The notes beneath the pieces are model-generated. The model ran no database searches. It was given only the letters and a program-made list of their open reading frames with translations, and was not told the DNA's origin. The position numbers and the translations under genes were made by a program. DNA of 64,000 nt from Oreohelix idahoensis (Eukaryota; Mollusca; Gastropoda; Stylommatophora; Oreohelicidae), in assembly GCA_024509875.1 (NCBI GenBank), contig JAMPIV010008094.1, positions 1 through 64,000 on the forward strand. The letters run 5' to 3'. Positions 31,354 through 42,722 of this stretch are shown here, piece by piece (position 1 is the first letter of the stretch; each line of letters starts with the position of its first letter).

Positions 31354-34154
31354 TGTCACGGATTTGACTGTTAATTTTATTTTACCAACACGTCCCATTT
31401 TTCTTATCTCTTAATGTTCTGGTTTCCTCGATTCTTTTTGCACTTTCAGTTTTCTTTTCTTCCAAATTTTACCTACGTAGCCATTATTCTCCTCTCAGAC
31501 CCCACCCCGCGGCTTTGATTTCGTTCTGGCCTTCATTATAAATTCCCCACTTGGTCAGTAGCGGCCAGCTTACGATAACATTACGTAAGCTGTAATGATA
31601 ATATTACCTGTGTTGCCTGACTAGGGGAAACGCGTGTGGCTCGTAACAGGTTTGATCTCCAGCGAGAAATAGTTTCTTTGAAGCGAACCGCTAGCCTACT
31701 ATAGTCGGTAGCGGGAGCAAAGGGGAGACAAAACTCACGTTCGTTCCGTGATTTTGTTGTGGCTCTTGATCGGAGCACAGATAAATATTACGTCTTATCT
31801 ACGAAAACTTTCTCGCGGTTGTTGTCTTCTGATGTAGACTCTAGAATAATATTTGTCTTACTCATGATGACGTTATACGCCGAACATCTGTGGAAACAGG
31901 TGAGGTGGGTAGCGTCTCTGTAGACTATAAATCTAGATAATTTTACTCAGTCAAGGACACTCGTAAAATTTTCCAGCCCGTAGATGACCAAATGAGACAG
32001 GCAGATGTTAGCACAACATAACTAGATTGTGTTGCCTATTCTCGTCATCTCGGGGTAAGTAGATATCTTTTATAATATATATATTCATGTTAGCTTTTAT
32101 ATATACCTGATAGGAGTGTAACTTGAATTATTTTAGGTGATTTCTCCCGGTAATTAGTTCAGTGATAATGTAGCGCCGTCTACCGCCTTAGTTAACGGGT
32201 GCTTAATCAGTCAGGTGTCTCCTAGGCGTTATTGTTTACAATGGGTTAATGGTAAACTTACGATAACAGATACTTACTAGGCGAAAACCTCATAGTCCGT
32301 TCAGTGCTTACCATGGGTTAAGAGTAAGTCAAAAGCGTCATTACTTTAAGGAAATGTCAGTGGTGTAAGTTATTCACTTAAAAACTGGATAGTGATGTGC
32401 GTGCGCTTTAACTCTGAATTAAAAGAGGTAGTACCTTATTACTTTCTGAGAGAAAACTTCTAGTGGTTGTGTGGAATTTTTATATGCCTACTTGTGTAGC
32501 TAGACACCAGTTTATAACTTTCACAGCAATTCAGAAAGCAGCCACCAGCTGGAGATATAATTATATCTTATGTTTAAGTCACAACGTACTAGCTTAGCTA
32601 TAACATTGCATTTTTCATGTATTCAATTTTTGGGAGGTTATTACTTTTCCCTTTTTGATTATCGACCCCCAAGGGACGCATATAATTTATTATGTAATGT
32701 CTAAATGCTGTATTTTTATGTAAATTCACTTAATGTGGTAAGATGAATAACATATCCACTCAGCTGGAACTACAGGGTTAGATATCCCGTATGTTGAGTT
32801 GGAAGAGGACGGAGTAGATTTCGCTGACAGGTACATGTATGCACAAGATATATTAGCCTATGCGGGCGCATGCTGATAATTGATAGAGTGGAAGTAACAG
32901 GAGGGCGACTCACATGGATAAAGACAGCCCGAGACTATCATAGCAATGATTAAAATAATTGTACATCCCATAGTGGGGCATAATTGTTTATTAAAACGTT
33001 ATTGTAATTTTATTGTTTGCTTGATATAAAGGTTGTCTGTTTTGGGTCTCAGTTTCAGGGCACCCCATTGCTATTGCAAGATTCCAGTCAGGCGACGAAC
33101 GTAAAATTCTCATCGATCTCACGATTCCTGAAAGCAATTAGCACCACGAGTTGTCACCTATACCTGAAGTACAACCCTTATTCAACGCCCTTCCCTCTAA
33201 ATGGGAAATAAGCTCACGCAGTGTATAACGAGCCAAAGCAAATCTGAAAAACGCAGTTGGCAGTAGTGGTTTCCTACTCGCCTCTTGATCACCAGTCAGA
33301 ACATTGTAGCTTCCAGCATATCTATCAGCGCAGCGTCTTCGGCAGAATTGAAAACACCAGACTGTGTGCTTAAACGGAGCATTCAGTCACAAATAAAGTT
33401 CAAGCCAGCCAAACCGGATTTAACATCAAGTACGCAGGCCTAATTTCACGCGCCTGGATAATAGCGCAATGGACCGGTTGTCCTAAATTGACCTCGTCTT
33501 GTGTGTTTTCTGGTCAGCCGAATATAGACAGAGTGATATACAGTCTATCTCGTGATTAGTGTGTGACCAACGGTGCATGGATAGCGCCTACAGTGGATTT
33601 ATCGTGTAATTCATCACCTATAGGAGGATATATACATATAAAGTCACAAACTGGAGTTATTGCATGTGGTCCCACAAAAGCGGACCGATTGTAACTCTGT
33701 TTATTCATTTCTCGGTGTTCTACAGGTTTTGTGTTGTTGTGGTGTTTGTTCATGGGTGTTTAATTGGATACTTGTTAACGATGTGAATATTGATGCCTTT
33801 CTTATGTTATTGTGCTGATATACATTATTTTCATATATTTTCTTCTTTCAAGAACCTTTAATAAATTTTACTCATTTATTAACGCGCTGTTCACGACCCT
33901 TCATCCATACTTAATATTGCAAGCTCTTACTATCGTCTCTATTTGAACAGAGAAAGGAGAGAGAGCGGGTGGTGCTTAAGACTACATAAGTGTGTTGAGG
34001 CTTGGAAAGAGAGATAGCTTTAGTGAATCCTCTGCCAAGTGGTCTGAGGTTCACCCTATTTTACACACTATTTCTGTCAGTCCACTCTCATTGTCGATTT
34101 CACTACAATTGTCTGACTCGACAAATAGTCTAACAACTTAACTCAATCACGACA
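31354..34154 (+). mobile_element. Solo LTR of the Gag-only LTR family
   Basis: A 2801-bp sequence starting TGTCACG and ending CACGACA, flanked by an exact 5-bp duplication CACCG (31349-31353 and 34155-34159). It is a diverged copy, in opposite orientation, of the 2.7 kb LTRs at 47807 and 53358: shared stretches include AACAGATA near 32265, CTTACCATGGGTTAAGAGT near 32312, and the 3' part with AATAAA at 33860-33865, GCGCTGTTCACGACC and the final CTCAATCACGACA. It probably arose by recombination between the LTRs of a full element. Short frames inside it have no support. Confidence 0.9.
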
Positions 34155-34269
34155 CACCGATACGATATGATTAAAAGAAAAAGGCAAAACTGTACAGGTG
34201 GCAGCAATAATGAGAATTACAGGATTGTTGCCCAGGGATTCTGTGAGACAAGGTGGAAGGGCATAGAGA

Positions 34270-34610
34270 GGAAGAAAATGATCGTATGAGAAAGTCATCA
34301 GGACCAGACAAGTGCCAGTGGAACAAGAGATGAGTAGAAGACGCTGGCGACGGATAGGACACACACTGAGGAAACCTGTTGATAGCATTACAAGGCAGTC
34401 CTTGTTCTGGAATCCCCAGGGTAAAAGAGACAGAGGTAGAGCAAAAAAAAGAATACATTAAAAAGAGAGCAGGAGACAGAAGTGAAAATGGGGAGGAAAA
34501 CGAGGAAAAAAAACCTTGAGCTGATGTCACGTGACAGGAGGACTTGGCATGTGTTTGTTGAAGGCCTATGCCCCTTGGAGAGCTAAAGGGTATATTCATT
34601 GATTGATACG
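34270..34610 (+). pseudogene. LINE 3' end fragment, family L-b
   Basis: TRQVPVEQEMSRRRW, IGHTLRKPVDSITRQS and FWNPQGKRDRGR are read in order, the best-preserved copy of this C-terminal region in the window. The last part loses frame near 34450. An ATTGATTGATA tail ends it. Confidence 0.8.
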
Positions 34611-35043
34611 ATCAGATTGTGATAATACTAATGAGGAATACGATCTGACAACGCATTTATGCATATTCAATGTTACTCTACCGTTACAAGACTTAAAACA
34701 CCATTCAAAAATGTAACGATTTCAAACAGAAAACAGATAAGAGAGCTAACCAAAAAATAAAAGGCATTCTTTAACCAGCTCCACGATTTCCGCCAATCCA
34801 CGACACATCTCTAATTTCCCACCTTATCTCTAAATATTATCTTGTGACGGTTACTTTAACCTCGGAGATAGAGGGAAGTGGCTTTTCACGTCAGGTTATT
34901 GTTGGAGATACAGTTCTCAAGCGCTGAACGTGCTTAAAAAACATACCATGACCCGAAGTGCAATTCTTGTCACCGCTTTTGTTTTCATTATTTCGTTGAG
35001 TCTGATTTCCGCATTTCGTGAGTAGTTGTTCTTTATTACTTTA
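34611..35043. other. Unrecognised spacer
   Basis: AT-rich DNA with no domain, tRNA-like box or paired terminal repeat. It ends at the Helitron boundary. Confidence 0.35.
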
Positions 35044-35383
35044 CTAGTGTAAAAGCCCGTCATAAGGCGGGAATTAAATTCAAAAGTACTGATACATAAC
35101 TGCAATTTTACTTATTCAAAGGTATTTAAAAAACCCACTGCATCACCACAGTACACGAACTATGTAGCAGCAGCGAGGATCCCAATGTGTGTATACGGGA
35201 TCACACATTCTATAAATATATTTTTGTGCACATCGTCATTTGCGCACTTTTCTTTGTCGAGTGTTACGATTTTCGGGAGTGTACATATAAGGGACACAAT
35301 ACAATTAATGTCTAACTTTCAACCAAAGTTGCATCCCTTAGTGTTAGTGACAAAAAAAGCTGGGATTTTATATATATTAATGA
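35044..35383 (-). mobile_element. Non-autonomous Helitron
   Basis: On the minus strand the element starts TCATTAATATATATAAAATC and ends with a hairpin CCCGCCTTATGACGGG, then CTTTTACACTAG. The TC start, the hairpin near the 3' end, the terminal CTAG and insertion between A and T are the standard Helitron features. It is 340 bp with no Rep/helicase, so it depends on an autonomous relative. The copy at 58664-59008 is the same family. Confidence 0.8.
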
Positions 35384-35419
35384 TAAATGTAGAGGCTAGT
35401 TAACACAATTAACGACTAA

Positions 35420-35800
35420 TCTGAGGTTCTGCTTGGGGCTGGCAACCTTATCATGGAAAAGGCATTGTAACAGAAACAACTGCTGCGAAAGCACGTGGCT
35501 GCTTGGTGCAGCTGCAGAAGTAGCTCCATGCTTTGTTAGCAGCGCAGAGGAAAATGATGATGATAGTGCTTACTTTCACAGTTGCCTGAAACAGGCAGCA
35601 TGGATAAAACCTGGAGTGAAATTGGAAGTCGCAGCCAATGTGGAGTGGGTTCTATTCCCAGAACATGTTGAAAAAAGAAAACAGGAGGCTGACACTTTGT
35701 GTGTAAAGGAGATTAAAGGGCTGAAACAGCTGTCCGTCTAGCGGACCGTTTCTGATGATCCGATTTCCTTTTGTTGTACTGCTCTATACAGAGTTTCCTA
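35420..35800 (+). repeat. Repeats R2 and R3, fused
   Basis: 35420-35560 is an R2 copy (GGGGCTGGCAACCTTATCAT). 35565-35800 is repeat R3: GCAGCATGGATAAAACC, GGGTTCTATTCCCAG, then TTCTGATGATCCGATT and AGAGTTTCCTATCAT. R3 recurs at 57.26-57.53 kb and partly at 47.36 kb. The 102-codon frame through both is an accident of repeat sequence. Confidence 0.65.
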
Positions 35801-35994
35801 TCATATGATAAATATAGAGGCTAAGTAACATATGATAAATATAGAGGCTAAGTAACATATGATAAATATAGAGGCTAAGTAACATATGATAAATATAGAG
35901 GCTAACTAACATATGATAAATATAGAGGTTAAGTAACATATGATAAATATAGAGGCTAAGTAACATATGATAAATATAGAGGCTAAGTAACACA
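35801..35994. repeat. 27-bp minisatellite
   Basis: About seven copies of CATATGATAAATATAGAGG plus CTAAGTAA. Because 27 is a multiple of three, the minus strand shows a repeated nine-residue frame (LYIYHMLLS); this is a period effect. Confidence 0.9.
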
Positions 35995-36289
35995 CGTGCC
36001 GGCTTCGCAACAGTCATTATTACAATCGATAACATCATTTTAGATTTAGATACGGTGTTTGGGTAGTAAGTACTGTGCTTATAGTTAACTCTTAAAGCAC
36101 GTTCATATTTGACACTAAACTTTTTCCGTCATTTTGAGTTTTCGTATCGTGTTACAGTTTATGGGTCGGTTCTTTCAAATCTTTTTAAAAGTACTGTAGT
36201 GTTAAACATTGTGGTAACGGAAAATGAATGAGATTTAATCAAGTTTAAAACTGGGCCAACACAAAACAAAAATTTTGTTGAAATGCATA
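35995..36289. other. Unrecognised spacer between minisatellites
   Basis: AT-rich and without a recognised feature. A minus-strand open frame of about 45 codons leaves the 43-bp array here but has no domain. Confidence 0.3.
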
Positions 36290-36606
36290 GGCCCTGAAAA
36301 CTGGCTTCCCATCACGATTGCCTTGGAAAACTGGCTCTGAAAACTGGCTTCCCAACACGATTGGCTTGGAAAATTGGCCCCGAAAACTAGCTTTCCATCG
36401 CGATTAGCTTGGAAAATTGGCCATGAAAACTGGCTTCCAAACACGATCGGCTTAGAAAATTGGCCATGAAAACTGGCTTCCCAACACGATCGGCTTGGAA
36501 AATTGGCCATGAAAACTGGCTTCCCATCACGATTGGCTTGGAAAATTGGCCTTGAAAACTGGCTTTCCAGCACGATCAGCTTGGAAAATTGGCCCTGAAA
36601 ACTAGC
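36290..36606. repeat. 43-bp minisatellite
   Basis: About 7.3 units of GAAAACTGGCTTCCCAACAC, then GATCGGCTTGGAAAATTGG and four more bases. The unit is not a multiple of three, so the open frame on the minus strand cycles through three readings of the same repeat. Confidence 0.9.
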
Positions 36607-36669
36607 CTCGTGTCCTTTAAGAATTAATGTAGCTATCTGAGGTTTTTATTTAATTGCTTATTTTGTTTA

Positions 36670-37115
36670 CAATATTGTATACCGCGCCACCAATATTCCA
36701 GTCTTGACCTGTGGATGCGAGTCATGGTCAAGGACTACAGCCCACAGAAGCCAGATCCAAACCTCAGAAACGAGGTATCTGAGGAAGGTGGTTGAAGTAA
36801 CAAGAAGAGACATGGTGCGCAACCAGACGATACGTCAATGCCTAAAAATGGAACCCCTGCAGACCCAAGTAGAACAGTCCCAACTAAGATGGTTTGGCCA
36901 TGTCTGCAGAATGGGAGAAGATCGGCTACCACGACAAGCCAGGAATCCAGACCTCCAGTACGACCAAGAGTCTGCTGGGAGGACAACATTAGACAATCTT
37001 TGAAGGACCGAGGACTAGACTGGAACCAGGCCAGGAGGAAGACAGCCGATAGGATAGTGTAGCGCTCTCTCTGGCAAACCTCTACAAACCAGAGTAAAAA
37101 AAGGAACGACTACAT
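36670..37115 (+). pseudogene. LINE 3' end fragment, family L-a
   Basis: The frame reads PVLTCGCESWSRTTAHRSQI, RYLRKVVEVTRRDMVRNQTI and QVEQSQLRWFGHVCRMGEDR. A frameshift near 36940 then gives the last part, CWEDNIRQSLKDRGLDWNQA. This is the C-terminal end of an RTE-like LINE protein, matching 20.5 and 21.4-23.1 kb. The 3' tail (GGAACGACTACATAAA) runs up to the TIR element at 37121. Confidence 0.85.
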
Positions 37116-37202
37116 AAATACCATATATACTCGAGTATAAGTCGAGACATTTTTCCCTTTTTTGGACCTTCAAAAACTTGACCCCACTCATATTCGAGTC
37201 CA

Positions 37203-38142
37203 AAAAAAAAGTTTGTGAAACCGGTCAGTGATGCCCCAGTGTCGTACGAAAGGGTGATTGTTTTATTTTGCCCGTCTAAGTAGAGTGGATGTCGACAGAT
37301 ACGCGAGAAGGTATAGAAATAGATTTTTCACAGGTGGTAGAATTGAAGAAAAAGATCTGGAGTGATTAGGTTATCTCTGCCAGCCTATCTGTACGACTGT
37401 ACTTTGTTGCAAGACAGCTTTTACCTCACTATCAAGACTAGATAAAGTTCTCTACACACACACAGCTATGTGACAACAAGAAACACAAACGTGAAAAACT
37501 AAGGATAAATGGGTATGGGTCTGACCAACACACAAAGATAAGCTTCTTTATAGTTTATTTTCATTTAAACTCGACAACATCAAAATATCTAAAAAAAAGA
37601 TAAAAGAGTCATTTACATGTATATGAAATAAAGCAGAAAAACTGCACCCTCCCCCGAAATGGAGAGAAAAAAACCCCCAAAAGGTTGAAGGTTAGCACTA
37701 TGTTACAGAATGAACAGTATTGGTACTCTATGAGACCCAGTAAAGTAAACAAAATTTCAGACAAATCAGATATATGGATAGTTTTCCCCCAAACAAGAAA
37801 AATGCTCGCACACTCTTTCAAGCAGTGGCCACTCTCACACTCTTTCAAGCAGTGGCCACTCTCACACTCTTACCTAATTGCCTGGTATGGTAGGTCTGTA
37901 ATATCCCTTGGTAATAGAATTAGTCCATGAATATATTATCTAATTCACTTAATATTCTGTCACCCCAGTTGTCGCAGATCCAAATTGGCCCCAGTCCATC
38001 CCCAGAAATTAGTTAATGAGGTGAACGCCTAATATGGTGCTTCTCCTAGAAGTGTTATTACAAATAGTTAAAACTGTGAGAGTTCTTGAGGTTCACTCTT
38101 TAACGGGAAAAAATACTTCCAGTATTGGGAAACATCTGGTTG
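37203..38142. other. Left interior of the TIR element, no gene recognised
   Basis: Contains a direct duplication CACACTCTTTCAAGCAGTGG (37809 and about 37837). Otherwise I see no domain. Both strands have short overlapping open frames with no family resemblance. Confidence 0.35.
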
Positions 38143-38566
38143 CTAAAATATATGTTCATATGATGATGATGGTTCTTCTATCGGCCAACTCTGTGTTAAA
38201 AGCGCCGATTCTGCACAGTGTAGGTATTCAGAGAGGTATACTCCCCTTGAATTACGACTGTCAGGAGTCGGGATAAAAATAATGTTCACTACTGTGGCTG
38301 GCAAAAATATAAAACTGAGTTTGGTAAGTCCAGTGTTAAAAATGTATTGTCCTCCAATACTCTCTGGCGAGTGCCCGTTTACAAATGAAATTGGTGACGC
38401 ACAAGCCAAGAAAAGGAGAAAAATAACAAATCAGAAAAAAAAACCGCTGGCCGCCCTTGTGATCAGGTCTGCGAAGAATACAAGAAACATTTATAACAAA
38501 AATGCTACTACTATATCTATACACAAACGGGACAAGACGATCTCTTCTCCACTCCGTCAGTCCTGA
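38143..38566 (+). other. Open frame of about 141 codons, product unknown
   Basis: From a TAA near 38140 the plus strand stays open to 38566. The first ATG is at 38282. The early part (YDDDGSSIGQLC, RLSGVGIKIMFTTVAG) has the look of an extracellular beta domain and is followed by a consensus donor GTAAGT near 38325; after it the composition turns K/R-rich. The opposite strand is also open over 38143-38409, so coding direction cannot be decided. No acceptor stands out upstream. Confidence 0.25.
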
Positions 38567-40130
38567 TTAAATTTAAAAAGCACACAGGGTTTCCTTATGC
38601 CTACATGTTAACAAACGCCGCTGGAGCTGAGTTCGGTCAGACTGAATTATGTTAATTTGCACGGCCCCTGCTCGCACCGGCGTCAGCGTACAATGTTAAT
38701 TATTATTTAATCTCTCCATTCGCGCTACCTAAACAATGATCGCCTGTCATTAAATAGCTATTAAATTTTCGGTGTCTGGTAGTTTTGTCGTATGTTATTA
38801 AAATAATAGACTCTGTAATGACAAATACGCACAAATGAAATATAACGTGAATTCTATACTCCCACTATCAGTCGCTTTATTTCCTATACGTCCAGTCAGC
38901 TAAACCATCGGGGTTATCTCTCTCCTGTAGAGATTAAGTGTCGCATCTGCCTACACTGTTAACATAATTACAGTCTAAGGTACAGTATGCGGGTGGCGTG
39001 ATTTAACATTTTAATAGAATATCTGGTATGAAATCGCTACACGTTACTTTATTTCACTCGTTTTATTAGCAAGAAAAATCTAAGTGAAGAATAAATGTTA
39101 AAAGCTATCACTTCTTAAATCATTAGCACTATTATCCTTTTACCAGAAAATTCAGAAATGAAGATCTCCACGAACAAATCACTATAAGACACTCTTCCAA
39201 CAAGAAAAACTGGTTCTAGGAATGCGTTAGACTATTTCCAACTTCTGACTGACAACTGATGTTTAAGAAAACATCAGTATATATATATATCATTCGATTC
39301 CTCTGATCTTTAATGTAGTTAATTTCGCGTCCCGGTGTGGAACGGAGAATTCAGAAATAAGGCGTATCAAGATAAAAGCCTTCGTGTCGGTCGATCAAAG
39401 TTTCTCGTCTAGAGTTTTTGACCGGCACCACAGCTTCCGTTCGGCTAACGGATTACCTTGTAGAATGCCCGCTTCTCAAGATCAAAGAGCCCAGGGGGAG
39501 TTCTAAACTTCCCGTGAGTAAACCTTCAAAGGGTCTGTGTTTCGTCTCTCCCACGTGCTTGCCTGTCTGAGAGCTATTATGATTGACAGATGAAGATCGC
39601 GTGAGAGGACGAGGTAAACACAGCCTGATTTGCTTTCCTGTTATGACTGACAGGTCACGAAGTTTGTAAACATTTCGTTAGCTCGTGTTAAAAGAAAAGA
39701 AGTCGGGACAACATGGTACGTTGCAGAAATAGACAGTTGGTATAGACTATAGATGCATGTTTAGCTAGCAAATCAGAGTGCAGCTATTAGGTTGCAATAA
39801 GCTGTCGGATTCCTGTAGACTCTTTTTTCTATTATACGTCACCCCCCTTCCCTTACCCTCCGGTCCTTACCGCAGCACACTGGTATCCTTCAGATATAAA
39901 CGTGCTGCTTCATTAAATGATTTTATCAAAATATCTTAAATAATACAATTTGAACTCCTATATAGTCACAAATTTCAACTGGAGTACGCTTTGTTCACCA
40001 GCATCCATCGTTTGATCTATCAGCGATTTCATTACTTCTTTCATAAGGTTCAATTTCGTCAGTGTCACTGTCAGAGTCTAAATCGGGCCTTTATTCAATA
40101 TCCACATTTGATTTGGCCGCACTGTTAGCG
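38567..40130. other. Interior of the TIR element, no gene recognised
   Basis: AT-rich DNA with no readable domain. A short (AT) run lies near 39277-39290. An unrelated solo LTR cannot be ruled out because the region has LTR-like composition, but no boundary or duplication was found. Confidence 0.3.
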
Positions 40131-40908
40131 TCCTTGTCAAATAAAAAAGTCATTTCCCATATCCGAAAGCAAATATTCGACTGCATGGACAGCTTTGGCT
40201 TTAAAAAGAAATCAGGGAGCCGCGCTAGCGTAGTGGTTACCACACCGCTCTGGCGACCGGGTGATCCGGGATCAAACCCGCGTGACGGCATTTGAGGATT
40301 TTTCGTCGACCGGGATTTGGACTGGATTAACTCGAGACCTGGCGAGGACATTTGAAGAAGTGTCGTCGACCAGGGATTGGCGGCTCCTGAGCCGACCAAC
40401 TATAATGGGTACCTCCGAAATCGGAGAGTATTTGCCTGAATGGCGAGGGACAACTGTCTCTGTACAAGAAAAAAGGGATACTCACGTAAAATCAATGTCA
40501 GGTTAGACATAAAATAATAACCTGAGATTTCGCCTCGAGTATTAGCGGGCGTACGAAAAAAAAAAAAAATAAATAAAATAAAATAAAGAAATCATAGTAT
40601 CGAATGCCTCTTAAAAAAGTTCTGAAAAATGGAAACATTTTAATGTAGGCCTACTAGAAATCTATTTATAACTCAAGTCTCGCTAGAATTCAAGATCTCG
40701 CTGCTACTTAATATCCTGATCAAATAAGAAGTCACTTCTCAGATCCCAGAGCAAATATTTGAGCGCCCGGAAAGCCTTGGTTTAAAAAAAGTAATGAAAA
40801 ATCATTTCACGTTTAAAAAAGAAAATTCAGAAAAACTGAAGTATTTTAATGTAACGGAAGTCTATTTATAACTCAGGTCTCGCTAAGTACCGTGATCTCG
40901 TTGCTACA
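40131..40908. repeat. Tandem pair of ~200-bp units, first split by a SINE
   Basis: Unit 1 is 40131-40214 plus 40595-40716 and unit 2 is 40717-40908. Both share TCAAATAA, a GTCA-TT-CxxAT-like part, GCAAATATT, then TATTTATAACTCA and TCTCGCTxx-GATCTCG. The SINE at 40215-40584 entered unit 1 only, so the duplication came first or the SINE-bearing copy was not the template. Confidence 0.7.
40215..40584 (+). mobile_element. tRNA-derived SINE, family S1, with 10-bp duplication
   Basis: Nearly the same as the 28.0 kb copy: A box TAGCGTAGTGGTTA, degenerate B box GGATCAAACCC, internal duplication, A-rich tail (AAATAAAATAAAAT). An exact duplication AAAGAAATCA lies at 40205-40214 and 40585-40594. Confidence 0.9.
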
Positions 40909-41454
40909 TAGGAAAGACCGAGAACAGTAATCAGACTTTTGGAGCGAACAAATGAAATTTATTTTCAAAGAGTTGATAAGAGGTCTAACATTCTGTCTTT
41001 TCTTTCTCTCATCGTTTACACTGAATTCATTTATTCTCACATGCCTATTACATATTAATGAGGCGATTTCAAGCGTTTTAAATAGGAAAGGGTTAAGCTG
41101 AAAATGAAACAAAAATTGCAGAAAGTTAAGAAAATTCCAATGCAATGTGGGAATTCGAAAGAAACAAAAACAAAACAAAAACTCATTCGACTTATAATCG
41201 GGTCTTCTGTTGTGGGTGATTTTTAAGTCCTAAAGTCCAAAGGTCGACTTATGGTCGGCTCGACTTATACTCGAGTACATACAGTAATTAAATTTACAAT
41301 AACCGTTTACCGGTGAAATTTCAAACCGTGTTTAGTAACATTTTTAACTACGTGACAAATAGCATGCATTAGTCCGATTCGCCCTAAGTAGTTGCCTGGG
41401 GTTTCTATGGAGACAAAAAGAATAATACTAATGCTACCTAAGGCAATCGTAAGA

Positions 41455-41615
41455 GGTATCTAATAAGAGGTTCTGTATGGGGCTGGAACCTTCATCATGT
41501 AAAACTTGCTACAGAAACCACGGCTGCATGAGCATATTAACGCAGGCTTCCTGCAAGATGAACAGGTGCTGTGGTCGTTCCACGATCTATAAGGAGGGAC
41601 AAGGAAAACAAAAGT
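41455..41615 (+). repeat. Repeat R2 copy
   Basis: GGGGCTGGAACCTTCATCAT, GCTACAGAAACCACGGCTGC, GGCTTCCTGCAAGA and GTGCTGTGG identify R2. It lies outside the right end of the TIR element. The frame 41477-41692 runs along it and is not a gene. Confidence 0.75.
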
Positions 41616-42124
41616 TCTATTTGTACATGCACCATAACGGTTATCGGGATCTCGGAGAAAAATACAAATGTTCAGCTCAAATGTATAACTAATTTTTAGT
41701 AAACGGCATAGAAACATGAGCCCCGTTCAAGTCTTGTGGGTCGTCTTTGATGAATCAAAGATAGAAAAGGATAACTGGTCAGTCCTTATTCATACAATCG
41801 TAGATTTTTCGAATACTTTATGAGTGCTGATTACATACCCCCCTAATGTGATTATGTTTCCAAATAAATATATAATATCGCAGGTAAATTTCAATTATGA
41901 GTTTTGTACTTTTTAACATATTTTATTTCTTGGCTATAATTAGATACTGTAAACTTGAGTATGCTGTTATTTACTTGTGCAACATTGGATTGCTTGAAAT
42001 TAAATTTTAAAATTCACGTGAGAATAGACTGATTCAGTATAAAAGATAAGAGAAAAGAAGGGCGAAATGTTAGACGTGCCTGTGTGCACAGTTCTCAACC
42101 CTCTGAATGTACAGTTCGTTCGTT
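41616..42124. other. Dispersed repeat related to 30.9-31.1 kb
   Basis: The stretch 41880-42110 parallels 30900-31140 (ATTTTATTTCTTGGC-like text, AATTxAGTATxAAAxAxAAGAG and AGTTCTCAACxCTxTGAA). Otherwise unrecognised. Confidence 0.45.
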
Positions 42125-42440
42125 CGTTTATTCAGGCAATTCATAAAAGGCAACTAATATGAGTATATGTATCTTCTTCTTCTTCCTCGTTTGTCCTGAA
42201 AAGGACGTTGGTTGCGTTGTGTCTGTTTACACCGGAGCTGCGATATCTGTGCCTTTCGGCCGACACATCCGACTTCAGCACGGTATTTTTTGGCTGGCAA
42301 AACCCACATATAGAACAAACTGCTACAGAGACCACGGCTTTCAGATCACGTGACAACTTGGTGCAGACTTCAATTACGGGGGACCAGCTGTAGTAGTGGC
42401 TCCATTGTCCATAAGGAGTGAAACGGAAGATGATGATGAT
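42125..42440 (+). repeat. Repeat R2 copy with R5 inserted
   Basis: R2 begins AAAAGGCAACTAATATGAG and resumes GCTGGCAAAA at about 42291, going on to CCACGGCTTTCAGATCACG and a tail of GATGATGATG. Between them lies R5 in minus orientation (42163-42290), so R5 moved into an existing R2. Confidence 0.75.
42163..42292 (-). mobile_element. Short retroposon-like repeat R5 with histone-type hairpin
   Basis: On the minus strand it reads GCTGAAGTCGGATGTGTCGG, CCGAAAGGCACAGATA, AACGCAACCAACGTC, the hairpin GTCCTTTTCAGGAC (5-bp stem, TTTC loop), then AAACGAGGAAGAAGAAGAAG. Position inside R2 shows that it is mobile or was mobile. The 24.4 kb copy has the full 6-bp stem. Confidence 0.7.
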
Positions 42441-42469
42441 GATGATGACAGAAACACGGAGAACAAAAA

Positions 42470-42722
42470 GTTAAAGAAACGGCGTCTTGCACTCAGGTTA
42501 GAAGGATCAAACTGACAGGATAAGACTCTCATATAAATGACTGTCCACGTGGAACTGGAATCCAGACCCCCGAACATATTCTCCTAATCTGCCTAACCCA
42601 TGATGACCCACGACGCTTGACCTGGCCAGTGGGGTGCTGAGTTCAAGTAGAAGCTATAGGGTTGCCGCGCTGATCTGGAAAAGAGTGTGGACGTCGTCCT
42701 GGCGACAGGCTTGCAGATTTAG
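42470..42722 (+). pseudogene. LINE ORF2 C-terminal fragment (I/Jockey type)
   Basis: The frame reads CPRGTGIQTPEHILLICLTH, DDPRRLTWPVGC, then after a one-base shift RADLEKSVDVVLATGLQI and a stop at about 42720. The CPCGxxxQTPEHIL pattern followed by a short tail is the C-terminal end of LINE polyproteins of the I/Jockey group. Two stops and a shift show decay. It may belong to the same group as the ORF1 at 2-3.7 kb. Confidence 0.7.

Larger units (their letters stand above)
37121..41284. mobile_element. Candidate 4.16 kb TIR DNA transposon, TA duplication
   Basis: The left end CCATATATACTCGAGTATAA continuing GTCGAG (37121-37146) is matched by the inverted right end (41259-41284) with two or three mismatches, and TA lies on both outer sides (37119-37120 and 41285-41286). 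ATAAGTCGA-like words recur inside both ends (near 41180 and 41250 on the right; CATATTCGAGTCC near 37190 on the left), as in subterminal binding sites. No transposase is recognised in the interior, which carries a later SINE and a tandem duplication. TA duplication would fit Tc1/mariner-like families, but that is inference. Two unrelated short ends could also explain it. Confidence 0.6.

Noticed and set aside
35784..36038. Frame with repeated nine-residue LYIYHMLLS units
   Set aside because: Produced by the 27-bp minisatellite; no start context, no domain.
36235..36573. 112-codon minus-strand frame with repeated SQFS/NFPS motifs
   Set aside because: It is the translation of a 43-bp minisatellite read in three successive frames.
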